Notes under the pieces: model-generated | The model's input: only the letters and a program-made list of their open reading frames with translations | Told to the model about the DNA's origin: nothing | Database searches by the model: none | Made by a program: the position numbers and the translations under genes | Origin: Saprospiraceae bacterium | Lineage (GTDB): Bacteria; Bacteroidota; Bacteroidia; Chitinophagales; Saprospiraceae | Reading direction: 5' to 3' | NCBI GenBank assembly: GCA_021604865.1 | Contig: BQJU01000065.1 | Location: 1 to 41,242 of the forward strand | Length of the DNA: 41,242 bases | Shown here: positions 8,718 to 16,777 of the stretch, piece after piece | Numbering within the stretch: position 1 is the stretch's first letter | Layout: each line of letters opens with the position of its first letter

Positions 8718-9824
8718 TTAATTACTCCGCAAAGGTATTTCAATGCGGTTGATAACCCCGGGATTCAGGTTTTCTACAAAAAATTGAAAGCGATTGCCGT
8801 AAATTGACTTAAGCCGCTCATAAGTGTTCTTCAAGCCGGTCCCAAGTTCAAAAATATGATCTGCTTTTTCTTTTTCAAAACCTTTACCATTATCTTTTAT
8901 TTCAATAGTCATGATATCGTTCCCGTTTTTCAGCAAGGCAATGTTAATTTTCAGCTGGGAATGATTGCTTGAAAATCCATGCTGGATCGCATTTTCTACC
9001 AATGGCTGTAATAACATACTCGGGATTTGTGCCTCTGAAAGATCGGGATCAACCTGCCAGGCAATTTCGAGATCCTCTGCATAACGGGTTTTTTCAATAT
9101 CGACGTATTTGGCCAATAATTGCAGTTCTTCATCAAGTGAAACAATTTGCCGGTCTTTGTGATCTAAAACATAACGCAACAGATCACCCAAATCCGCAAT
9201 CATGGTTTTAGCCCGTTTTCCATCAAGGTCGATCAACGAAGTAATGCTATTGAGTGTATTGAACAAAAAATGTGGATGCAGTTGAGATTTCAGCATCATC
9301 AGCCTGGTTTGCAGCAACTGATTTTTTATCTGAGACTGATGAATCTTATTGATACTATCGAGCTGGACATAAAAATAAGTATAGGTCAGGCTTACCGTAA
9401 ACAGATAGAGCAACACCAGTTTGTCCAGATTCATCAAATACCAGTAGATGAATTGCGTGCCTTCCTGTTTACAGTCTTCTCCTTTGCAAAACAACATGGC
9501 TATTCCGATGAAACAGGTATACCAGACCAGCGAAGTCAGAATGGCGAATACCAGATGGATGCTAATGATTTTTGGCCAGGATTGGTTTTTTAACAAAAAC
9601 CTTCGGGTCGTTTTAACGATGATAGAGACAAATAAGATACCAATCAATAAGGCGATTACCCGGTCTTGAAGCATCATCCAAAGATCAATTTCATAACCGT
9701 CTAATTTGTGTTGACTGTAAATGCGCAGAAAGGTGAAAAACTGCAACATGGCATACAGCGCACCTATGGCCAGGATCAGACCCCAATCGGAAATTTTTGC
9801 TAATTTTTTTTTTACTGATGACAT
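8718..9824 (-). CDS. LytS/YehU-type sensor histidine kinase
   Basis: A 368-aa membrane histidine kinase that would phosphorylate the adjacent LytTR regulator. Four transmembrane helices fill residues about 12-155 (around 14-32, 48-68, 82-105 and 128-150) with little periplasmic sequence, so the sensed signal may be in the membrane. The His_kinase domain starts with QLHPHFLFNTLNSI (phospho-acceptor His about residue 185). The N-box PLVENAIQHG and G-box DNGKGFE...GTGLKNTYERL form the ATPase. A CKGEDCKQEG loop between helices 3 and 4 could bind metal or form a disulfide; that is conjecture. The ATG at 9824 is the first gene of the two-gene operon. Confidence 0.94.
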   Translation of the reverse strand: MSSVKKKLAKISDWGLILAIGALYAMLQFFTFLRIYSQHKLDGYEIDLWMMLQDRVIALLIGILFVSIIVKTTRRFLLKNQSWPKIISIHLVFAILTSLVWYTCFIGIAMLFCKGEDCKQEGTQFIYWYLMNLDKLVLLYLFTVSLTYTYFYVQLDSINKIHQSQIKNQLLQTRLMMLKSQLHPHFLFNTLNSITSLIDLDGKRAKTMIADLGDLLRYVLDHKDRQIVSLDEELQLLAKYVDIEKTRYAEDLEIAWQVDPDLSEAQIPSMLLQPLVENAIQHGFSSNHSQLKINIALLKNGNDIMTIEIKDNGKGFEKEKADHIFELGTGLKNTYERLKSIYGNRFQFFVENLNPGVINRIEIPLRSN

Positions 9825-10007
9825 ATTGCTTTAGCTCGACGGATTTCAATGGGCAGGAACAAGGAGGGTAGGGAGGGTAGGACCTTTGATATCCGAGTCA
9901 CAATATCTCCTGATTCCTGTTTTCCAATGATAAATGTACATTCTTGTAACGATCCCAATAAACCATTCGCTGCACAATATGGGCTATTCACTGCAAACAA
10001 AAAGCAA

Positions 10008-10231
10008 TCGGATGATTTTTCCTGCAAAGAAGGCGCGGAGCACTTATCTTGCAACCAATGTTGTTTCTCGATTCAAAACATCGGGAACACAAATCATCCG
10101 ACTGAAACGAATATGCCCCCGGGTTGCTCTCCTCGCAGCGTCTCCGGGCAATAAAAGGAATCTATTAATTACTGGAGACGCTGCGAGATATTTAAGGTTA
10201 ATCAGTGAGAGTTTTTTCGCGTCCGGGGGCA
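10008..10231. repeat. Set of three inverted repeats in a 450-bp gene-free stretch
   Basis: The stretch 9825-10277 has no credible gene but holds three perfect inverted repeats. TCGGATGATTT (10008-10018) pairs with AAATCATCCGA (10091-10101). TGCCCCCGG (10114-10122) pairs with CCGGGGGCA (10223-10231). Nested inside the latter, CTCGCAGCGTCTCC (10132-10145) pairs with GGAGACGCTGCGAG (10174-10187) around a 28-nt AT-rich loop. No T-run follows, so it is not a classical terminator. It could be a structured RNA, a small palindromic mobile element or a protein-binding region. Confidence 0.75.
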
Positions 10232-10256
10232 AAATTTTCAGTATGTATGGGGGATG

Positions 10257-10280
10257 TCTCCAAACATGCTCTCAGCACTA
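10257..10280. repeat. Degenerate copy of the dispersed CTCCAAACATGC repeat at a stop codon
   Basis: TCTCCAAACATGCTCTCAGC precedes, on the plus strand, the stop codon (10278-10280) of the minus-strand isomerase-like gene. It matches the right arm of the 34721-34888 element (CCTCCAAACATGCTCTAAG) with few changes. As at 1968-1990 and 34203, it lies at a gene edge. Confidence 0.5.
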
Positions 10281-11192
10281 ATCCAGATCCACTTCCCGAT
10301 ACGCATCAATCACGGCTTGTTCACCAGCTTTTCCTTCTTTTGAATTGCCATGTTCCATGCCTAAAACGCCGGCAAACTTCTGCTCGTTAATAAAGCGGAA
10401 TATGTTTTTGTAATTGATCTCCCCCGTAGTTGGTTCGTTTCTGCCCGGATTGTCGCCAATTTGGAAATAAGCAACCTCAGACCAGGCTTGTTTCATATTG
10501 GGAATGATATTGCCCTCCTGAATTTGCTGATGATAAATGTCAAACAAAATTTTGCAAGCCGGACTATCTACTGCTCGACAGATTTCATAAGCCTGAGGTA
10601 TCTCCGTCAGAAAAAGTCCAGGGTGGTTGTAAAAATTCAGGGGTTCCAGTACCATGACCAATCCATGAGGTTCTAAGATGCTAGAAGCCTGTTTGAGCGA
10701 CTCGATAACGTGGGCAGTTTGATAACCCATGGCCTGTCGTAAATCCAGGTGTCCGGGTACAACAGTCATCCAGGTGGCATTTACCCGTTTGGCTACCTCT
10801 ACCGATTCTTTGATCTGTTGCAAAAATTCGGTCCGGAAGTCTTCCTTGCCACTAGCCAGATTGGGTTCTTTCCAATAAATTTTATGCGCCACAAAAACGC
10901 CCATCTGCATACCTAGATTGGCCATCTTTTCACCCATCTTTTTTTGTAGCGCCAGATCTCGGTTTTTCATCCCATTGTCCTCAAAAGCGCTAAAACCCTG
11001 GTCTGCCATAAATTGCAGTTGGTCCAGTGGGTCATCTCCAGCGTGATGTTTGAACATGCCCAGATGGGGGGCAAATTTCATTTTGAACGGCTCAGTTTCA
11101 CCTGCCGGAATCGAACTAGCCGTTGCAGTCACACCGCTAGCCAGGGCTGTAGAGGCTAATAATCCTTTATGTAAAAAGGTTCTTCGTTGCAT
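10278..11192 (-). CDS. Sugar phosphate isomerase/epimerase-like TIM-barrel protein, exported
   Basis: A 304-aa xylose-isomerase-like TIM-barrel (AP_endonuc_2 superfamily), closest in feel to hydroxypyruvate isomerase-like proteins. It begins with an export signal of Tat character (MQRRTFLHKGLLASTALASG), after which the barrel runs from about 35 to 300. Likely metal ligands are the Glu in VMVLEPLNFYNHPG, the Asp in ILFDIYHQQIQEG, the His of that segment and the Glu in GVLGMEHGNSKEG. It is the last gene of a four-gene minus-strand cluster, 11 bp after the ApbE gene. Together with the exported Gfo/Idh oxidoreductase it suggests periplasmic processing of a sugar or polyol; that role is inference. 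Confidence 0.85.
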   Translation of the reverse strand: MQRRTFLHKGLLASTALASGVTATASSIPAGETEPFKMKFAPHLGMFKHHAGDDPLDQLQFMADQGFSAFEDNGMKNRDLALQKKMGEKMANLGMQMGVFVAHKIYWKEPNLASGKEDFRTEFLQQIKESVEVAKRVNATWMTVVPGHLDLRQAMGYQTAHVIESLKQASSILEPHGLVMVLEPLNFYNHPGLFLTEIPQAYEICRAVDSPACKILFDIYHQQIQEGNIIPNMKQAWSEVAYFQIGDNPGRNEPTTGEINYKNIFRFINEQKFAGVLGMEHGNSKEGKAGEQAVIDAYREVDLD

Positions 11193-11203
11193 ATTGGATT
11201 TGT

Positions 11204-12136
11204 TTATTTATTTTCAAAAAAATCAATTTCAACAGCTGGGAACTTCCTACTCAGAAGTCCGATTTTCTCCTTCCCCAAAAGGATGGCAGCTGAGGCCAAT
11301 GCATCCGCTAGTGCAGCATTATTGGCTCGAACGGTGGTCCAACTCACTTCAGTAATGCCAAGGCCTGTCCGTGGATCTATGATGTGAGCATACCGTTTTC
11401 CTTCCCAATCCAGGTGGCGATATTCCGCTCCCGATGTGGCCATCGCCTGGTGCCTTAAATATACCCTTTTTTCATTGGCGCCGTACTGAACTACCCAGCC
11501 TGCCTGATCGGGTGGGGGAGCCCCCAGCAATAGATCGCCACCTCCATCGAGCAAAACCTGATGGAATCCCTGTGCAAGTAGGATTTTCATGGCTTCATCT
11601 AATGCATACCCCTTGGCGATGCCCCCCAAATCGAGTTGCATACCGGTTTTGCGGAGCCGTACGGCCCGATGTCTGCTATACAAACGGATCCACCGATAAT
11701 TGACACTGGTTTTGGCGGCATCAATGCGTTTCTGCTCTGGGAATTCCCTACGCCGGAAAGCACTGCGCCACAGCTTGGTCAAAGGGCCGATGCTTACATC
11801 GAAGGCGCCTTTGGTTTTACGAGCTACTTTTTTTGCCAGGACAAGAACGGTCCAAAGGTCTTCGCTTACTACTATCTTTTTACCATTACCTGCCTGGGCA
11901 CTTAGTAAGTTCAATTCACTATTTCTCAGATAATCACTCAGGTGTGCATTCAGGCTGTCAATTCTGGCGAAAGCCAAACCAGCAGCATGAGCCACCTGGC
12001 TACTATCGACACCATAGATGACCAGCCGAAAAAGGGTACCCATTTGCGGGTGCGAAAACTCAAAACGCTGCTGCCCACAGAGCACAATAGTGGAAAAAGA
12101 AGCCAGCATGCAAAGCAGTATTTTTTTGCCAGACAC
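11204..12136 (-). CDS. apbE: FAD:protein FMN transferase (ApbE family)
   Basis: ApbE enzymes covalently attach FMN to Thr/Ser of exported flavoproteins, using FAD. The 310-aa protein has an N-terminal signal (MSGKKILLCMLASFSTIVLC, possibly lipidated at Cys 20, although the -1 residue is Leu). Family motifs follow: HPQMGTLFRLVIYG, GAFDVSIGPLTKLW, LDLGGIAKGYALD, VLLDGGGDLLLG, ATSGAEYRH and HIIDPRTG. The start is taken as the GTG at 12136, because the in-frame ATG at 12109 would cut off the basic part of the signal peptide. The GTG overlaps the TAG of the upstream oxidoreductase gene by one base (TAGTG), indicating translational coupling. No FMN_bind-domain target is recognised in the window. 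Confidence 0.92.
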   Translation of the reverse strand: MSGKKILLCMLASFSTIVLCGQQRFEFSHPQMGTLFRLVIYGVDSSQVAHAAGLAFARIDSLNAHLSDYLRNSELNLLSAQAGNGKKIVVSEDLWTVLVLAKKVARKTKGAFDVSIGPLTKLWRSAFRRREFPEQKRIDAAKTSVNYRWIRLYSRHRAVRLRKTGMQLDLGGIAKGYALDEAMKILLAQGFHQVLLDGGGDLLLGAPPPDQAGWVVQYGANEKRVYLRHQAMATSGAEYRHLDWEGKRYAHIIDPRTGLGITEVSWTTVRANNAALADALASAAILLGKEKIGLLSRKFPAVEIDFFENK

Positions 12137-13470
12137 TACATCACTTTTGTCACTCCAGGCATTGCCACTGGATAATAACCGTCCTCGCCTGGCAAAATCG
12201 GTGGATTGGCATCCCAGTCATATTTTTCCGGAGACAGGCTTAACGTTGAAGCAATGGCTTCATCCCATTTTACTAACTGGCCGGAGTAAGTAGCCATTCG
12301 CCCCAGGATGGAAGTCATGGTACTTTTTGCCGCATTTTCAGCATCGGAAAATTTATAATCCCCATTGGCAATGGCTTCAAACAAGACGTCGTGCTCCACC
12401 TGATAGGGATTTGCATCTTTCTTGCTGTCATGCTCGAGCAGGACGTGCCCGCTACGAGTCAGCAAAACACCCGGTTTGGGGGCATGGCCATTAGTGCCTT
12501 GAAAGCGTTCTGTAACCATATTTTCACAACCTTGCCAGTGGCGGCATTGGCTCATCATGGTGCTGCCATCGGCATATTCAAATTCCAGGAAATGGTGGTC
12601 AAAGATTTCTCCATGTTCTTTGCCGGTACGCATCCGTCGGCCGCCCATGCCACGGGCTGATACCGGATAAGCCCTTTTGACCCAGTTGCTGACGTCGATA
12701 TTGTGAATGTGTTGCTCCGTGATGTGATCCCCGCAAAGCCAGTTGAAATAGTACCAATTGGTCATCTGATAAGCCATTTCTGTCATATTGCTTTCCCGGT
12801 CGCGTACCCACACGCCACCGCTATTCCAGTATACGTGTGAGGTAGTGATTTCCCCAATGGCGCCTTCTTGCATCAGTTCTACCCAACGTATATATTCCTG
12901 CTGGTAATGGCGCTGCAATCCTACCACCACATTGAGCTTTTTCTCTTTGGCCAGTTTGGCAGCTTCCAATACCCGACGGACGCCTGGAGCATCTACAGCT
13001 ACGGGTTTTTCCATAAAAATCTGCTTGCCTGCTTTTACAGCGGCTTCAAAGTGCATAGGGCGGAACCCGGGAGGCGTTGCCAGGATGACCACATCACAAA
13101 GGGGCAAGACTTTTTGGTAGGCATCAAAACCCACAAATTGATGTTCTTTGGGGACTGCAAGGCGTTCGGGCGCCAGGTCGTTGTTGCTCAGCTCCTCCTT
13201 GATATTATGATAACTCTGGTCCAGCCGATTTTGGAAGGCATCAGCCATGGCAACCAGTTTTACATTTTGTTTGGTAGACAAGGCTTGAAAAGCAGCTCCT
13301 GTACCGCGTCCACCACAGCCAATCAAAGCAATACGGATCGCGTCATCACCGTCAATATGTGCCTTGGCAGCCAATAAATTTGGGGCAAGCATTAAACCAC
13401 CTGCTGTCAGGCCGGTAGCTTTAACAAATGTTCGCCGGTCCATGGGTTGTATCTGTTCTGTTTTTTTCAT
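12136..13470 (-). CDS. Gfo/Idh/MocA family oxidoreductase with Tat signal
   Basis: NAD(P)-dependent sugar/polyol dehydrogenase-like protein, 444 aa from the ATG at 13470. The N-terminus carries a Tat motif in MDRRTFVKATGLTAGG, so it is probably exported folded with its cofactor. The Rossmann domain shows IALIGCGGRGTGAA (about 47-60) and the EKP-type motif FMEKPVAVD. The C-terminal alpha/beta substrate domain includes LCGDHITEQHIHNIDVSNW, with the family's catalytic-type His/Asp region. The frame extends to a TTG at 13491, less likely than the ATG. It is downstream of the SUMF1-like gene and translationally coupled to apbE. The substrate is unknown. Confidence 0.92.
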   Translation of the reverse strand: MKKTEQIQPMDRRTFVKATGLTAGGLMLAPNLLAAKAHIDGDDAIRIALIGCGGRGTGAAFQALSTKQNVKLVAMADAFQNRLDQSYHNIKEELSNNDLAPERLAVPKEHQFVGFDAYQKVLPLCDVVILATPPGFRPMHFEAAVKAGKQIFMEKPVAVDAPGVRRVLEAAKLAKEKKLNVVVGLQRHYQQEYIRWVELMQEGAIGEITTSHVYWNSGGVWVRDRESNMTEMAYQMTNWYYFNWLCGDHITEQHIHNIDVSNWVKRAYPVSARGMGGRRMRTGKEHGEIFDHHFLEFEYADGSTMMSQCRHWQGCENMVTERFQGTNGHAPKPGVLLTRSGHVLLEHDSKKDANPYQVEHDVLFEAIANGDYKFSDAENAAKSTMTSILGRMATYSGQLVKWDEAIASTLSLSPEKYDWDANPPILPGEDGYYPVAMPGVTKVM

Positions 13471-13525
13471 GATGTATGTGTGATTATTCAATGAACAATA
13501 TTTTTGCTTTTTGGTGTTTTTTGGG

Positions 13526-13568
13526 CAATCACGTTATGGTGATTTTTGGGCAACCACGAGGGTTGCCC
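13526..13568. repeat. REP-like hairpin GGGCAACC...GGTTGCCC between genes
   Basis: GGGCAACCACGAGGGTTGCCC (13548-13568) is a near-perfect hairpin immediately after the SUMF1-like stop codon. Just before it AATCAC/GTGATT (13526-13543) forms another small inverted repeat with GGGCAA at its edge. The same palindrome recurs at 19185-19205, so it belongs to a repeat family. It may act as a terminator-like or mRNA-stabilising structure within the cluster. Confidence 0.7.
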
Positions 13569-14522
13569 CTAGTCGACGACGGCTTTCGCAAAAAATGCCT
13601 CGACCTCCTCCGGGGTTGGTTCCTTTGCTGGTTTTACCAGCCGAAAACCCAGAAATTGAGAATCGGGGTTCCACCAGCGGCTCTTAGGTATTTGCGGATC
13701 GCGGGCCTGCCAGCGTGCCTGGGATTTTTCACGAAAGGTGCAAGTGCACTGCTCCTGCGGGTGCTCGTAGGAACCACCACGTACTGTTCTGGAGTGTTTC
13801 TTTAGGGGGACCATCCAGGGATCATCGGGTGCTTTTTCTATCTCGGCTGAATAATTTTCTACAAAATTGTCAAGTGTCCATTCTGATACATTGCCAAGCA
13901 TATCATAAATACCCCATGCATTGGGCATTTTTTCCTTGACGGGATGGAATTTTTCATAGCTATTTTCATAAAACCAACCGTATGTTTCCCATTGGTTTGC
14001 ATCCGTACCTGCGGGTAGGTTGGTCTTGGCTCCAGCTTTACAGGCATATTCCCATTCGGCTTCGGTGGGCAGTCGATAGAATTCACCGGTTTTCTGGTAG
14101 AGCCATTGACAATATCGCAGCGCGGCTTGCTGAGTCATACTTACCGCCGGGAATCCTCCGCGGGTACCCATACCATAGGTGAAGTCGAGATAGGGCGGAG
14201 AAGGCCGGGTAATGGCGTCGGCAGAAAATTTTTCTACCCCTTCACGACTAACATCGGAATCATTTTCTCTGACCTGAAAAAGGCGGTATTCATCGTGGGT
14301 AAGCTCGTGGGTAGCCATCCAAAAGGCATCCAACTGGATCTGTACGGCCGGATCACCCATCATAAAAGTCCCGCCAGGTAAGTAAACCATGGAATAGGCA
14401 ATGGTCGATCCGGGAATAGTATCGGTTTTTATAGAAAAAGCTTCCTGGGCAACAGCCTGGTCTACACAAAATAGACAGATAATAAGCCAGCAGGGGATTA
14501 GTTTACAGAAAAGGTGCATCAT
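13569..14522 (-). CDS. SUMF1/formylglycine-generating-enzyme-like protein, secreted
   Basis: A 317-aa protein of the SUMF1/EgtB/PvdO superfamily. A signal peptide (about 1-25, ending VDQAVAQ) is followed by the FGE-sulfatase domain (about 47-300): YLPGGTFMMGD, the H-E-L-T-H-D-E-Y helix, GFPAVSMT, YRLPTEAEWEYACKAG, WGIYDMLGNVSEWTLD and VRGGSYEHP, ending in FLGFRLV. In T9SS bacteria, GldJ and GldK are paralogues of this fold, but this one is smaller and outside a gld locus. No sulfatase is adjacent, and the Cys-rich QEQCTCTFRE segment is not clearly the FGE active-site pair, so enzymatic activity is uncertain. It heads the four-gene cluster. ATGATG at 14522 gives two adjacent starts. Confidence 0.85.
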   Translation of the reverse strand: MMHLFCKLIPCWLIICLFCVDQAVAQEAFSIKTDTIPGSTIAYSMVYLPGGTFMMGDPAVQIQLDAFWMATHELTHDEYRLFQVRENDSDVSREGVEKFSADAITRPSPPYLDFTYGMGTRGGFPAVSMTQQAALRYCQWLYQKTGEFYRLPTEAEWEYACKAGAKTNLPAGTDANQWETYGWFYENSYEKFHPVKEKMPNAWGIYDMLGNVSEWTLDNFVENYSAEIEKAPDDPWMVPLKKHSRTVRGGSYEHPQEQCTCTFREKSQARWQARDPQIPKSRWWNPDSQFLGFRLVKPAKEPTPEEVEAFFAKAVVD

Positions 14523-14561
14523 TACAAAGGATCAATTTGTAATGAAAGTAATAAAGATTAT

Positions 14562-16538
14562 TTAATTGACCAATCGCCAGTTGATGCCAATACGAAGGGA
14601 GCCATCAGGATAGGGATAATAAGCTGTCTGGTAAAACAGGTTACTTCCTTTGAAAGTGGACGTCAGGTTGTCATATTTGGCGAAAGCCCGGAATTTGCCA
14701 ATGCGCATGCTGAAATAAGCGTCCAATTGTGGATAAAAGTCAATTTTTTGGCTGTCCTGCAATTGAAAGCGACCAGTGACAGGGTTGTAATAATTGGCGA
14801 AGTAAGCATCGTTATAGCGCAGGTCAAGGCCAAGGCGAACTTGCAGCACTTTAAACCAATAGCCGGTATAATACAAGCTATGTTTGCCATAGATGCCGGG
14901 AATTCTGATGGTTGATTCGGAGGCTTTTTGCAAAACAAAAGTATTATCCAAATGGAAGGCACCTACGCGGAAATCCTTACGGATGATTAATTGTGTAATG
15001 CTGATGGGTACGCCTGTTTGCTGGGCCAGACCGAGGGCATCAAAATAAATGTAATTATTAAGCAGGTGATAGCTGCCGCCGACCTCCATGTCGAGCAGAG
15101 GCAGCCGGTAGGAGGCTGTAATACTGGTTTCGAGAGTCCGATCAAAATTGTTATCCCAAATTTTTCGCTGCGACAGAAAATAAGTCGCTTGCAATACATC
15201 CGGGCTATAAAGCTGATTGATAAAAGTGGCATTGAAGCTACCCCCTTTCTTAAAATCAAGAAATAATTTGCCTTTTACCCGATAATCACCGGCGTTATTC
15301 CATAAGTTGAGGTGGCCAGAGGTCTGCAACTGCAATCGTTTTCCGGGCGAGAAATGCCACTTCCCGGTAAGCATCAAGTCATTGATAATAGAGTCTTGTA
15401 TTTCCTGGGTAAGCTGATGGTATTGGTGCGTAAGGCCTACCTCAAAAAGGTCGCGTTGCCGACGGGCTTCATTTTCTGATTTTGTCCGATCCAGTTTATA
15501 GGTACTAATCCTGAAGCTGTTGGTCAACACCTGATGACGCAAATAGAAGCGCAACCCACGCTGATCGATTAAAAAGTCGGGGAACCATTGGTAAAAATTT
15601 GAATCGAGCTCGCTATATAGATCGTGAAATTTATAGGTGCTATTGGACCGGATAAATTGGTGATTGAGGGTAAAAGCTCTGGAAGTTTGTCCCAGGGTAT
15701 CGGTTTTGCCCCCAAATTTATAATAATGGGTAAAGCTGATTTCGCGGTGAGCATGGCGGGTTTCACCATCATCTAAAAATACAATGGATGATGCAGGGCT
15801 AGTACCCAAATCACCTTGTTCTGAAGGTTCCACCCTGACTCCTCCATTGTCTTCCTGTTGAAACGTATTGGCGGCATAACTAAAAAAAGCATCGTATTTG
15901 CCCTTTTTTCCGTGGTACCACATGCCGGTAGCCACGTTGGTATTGCGTCGATTTTGGTTTGGATATTGATCGGTACGACCAATTTGGCTCAGCCGGTTGT
16001 AGTCAATGCTAAAGTTGAGCCCATTGGCAAAATTACGACTGAATTGGATACCCAGATCACCGTCGGCCTGCTCGGAGCCTTGAACATAGTTCAGATTGGT
16101 ATAGGGTTTCTCCAAGCGGTAGTAGGGGAGGTCAACCGCTTTTTTAAAATATAAATCATACTGATGCAAACCAATGTCGAGTCCACGATGCTCTTCGGGT
16201 TCATAAATTTGGCGGGTTGTGGCTGAGCCTAGGGTGCCCAGGTGCATATACTCCAAATCTCGCCGCCGTACCAGATCATATTGATGGTATTCATTGGTGA
16301 GTAAAGAATCAGAAAAGGCAAACTCCTGACTGGGATTGTCCGCATAAAAATAAAATACCCCAAACGTATCGATAAATTCACTGGCGTCTCCTTGCTCTAA
16401 AGGAATCTCACTACTACTCTGACTTCCGCTCCCTCTAGAAAAGGGATCACTCCCGCCTGGAGGACGTTGTGCCATGCTCATCTGCCAGCCCAGCAGACAA
16501 CACATCAATCCCATTCCTTGTAGCAAAAACTTGTTCAT
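14562..16538 (-). CDS. Putative porin, Porin_10 family outer-membrane beta-barrel
   Basis: A 658-aa outer-membrane protein. It has a signal peptide (about 1-24, ending MSMAQ), a low-complexity Gly/Ser/Pro linker (about 25-45), and then a long series of alternating amphipathic strands rich in Tyr, Phe and Asn, up to a C-terminal strand ending GINWRLVN. The opening IDTFGVFYFYADNP and later YLEKPYTNLNYVQGSEQ-like region are typical of the Bacteroidota 'putative porin' family (Porin_10). Length matches the family. The substrate is unknown. It lies 39 bp upstream of the SUMF1-like gene and may be cotranscribed with it. Confidence 0.85.
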   Translation of the reverse strand: MNKFLLQGMGLMCCLLGWQMSMAQRPPGGSDPFSRGSGSQSSSEIPLEQGDASEFIDTFGVFYFYADNPSQEFAFSDSLLTNEYHQYDLVRRRDLEYMHLGTLGSATTRQIYEPEEHRGLDIGLHQYDLYFKKAVDLPYYRLEKPYTNLNYVQGSEQADGDLGIQFSRNFANGLNFSIDYNRLSQIGRTDQYPNQNRRNTNVATGMWYHGKKGKYDAFFSYAANTFQQEDNGGVRVEPSEQGDLGTSPASSIVFLDDGETRHAHREISFTHYYKFGGKTDTLGQTSRAFTLNHQFIRSNSTYKFHDLYSELDSNFYQWFPDFLIDQRGLRFYLRHQVLTNSFRISTYKLDRTKSENEARRQRDLFEVGLTHQYHQLTQEIQDSIINDLMLTGKWHFSPGKRLQLQTSGHLNLWNNAGDYRVKGKLFLDFKKGGSFNATFINQLYSPDVLQATYFLSQRKIWDNNFDRTLETSITASYRLPLLDMEVGGSYHLLNNYIYFDALGLAQQTGVPISITQLIIRKDFRVGAFHLDNTFVLQKASESTIRIPGIYGKHSLYYTGYWFKVLQVRLGLDLRYNDAYFANYYNPVTGRFQLQDSQKIDFYPQLDAYFSMRIGKFRAFAKYDNLTSTFKGSNLFYQTAYYPYPDGSLRIGINWRLVN

Positions 16539-16777
16539 CTTCGGTATTAAAATTCACTGTTGCCTGGAAAAATGGAAGGGAGTGGAAAGTCTGGTCGACT
16601 GCTCAGTCTTCGCAGCGCTTCGGCGAAACATGGCGGCAAAGGTCCGTCGCCTGAAAGAAGGATTGGAAGGGATGATTTGCTGTGATAATCCTACATTTCC
16701 AAACCTTTCAAATCAAAACCTACCTCCAAACAAACTCCTGGCTCCCCGTCATTCCTCATTCCTCATTTTTCACCACC

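Noticed and set aside
12868-13377. 169-codon plus-strand open frame
   Set aside because: Lies wholly antisense to the well-supported Gfo/Idh oxidoreductase and has no recognisable domain.
13569-14522. GldJ/GldK gliding-motility or T9SS lipoprotein
   Set aside because: Shares the SUMF1 fold, but lacks a clear lipobox, is shorter, and no other gld/spr genes are nearby.
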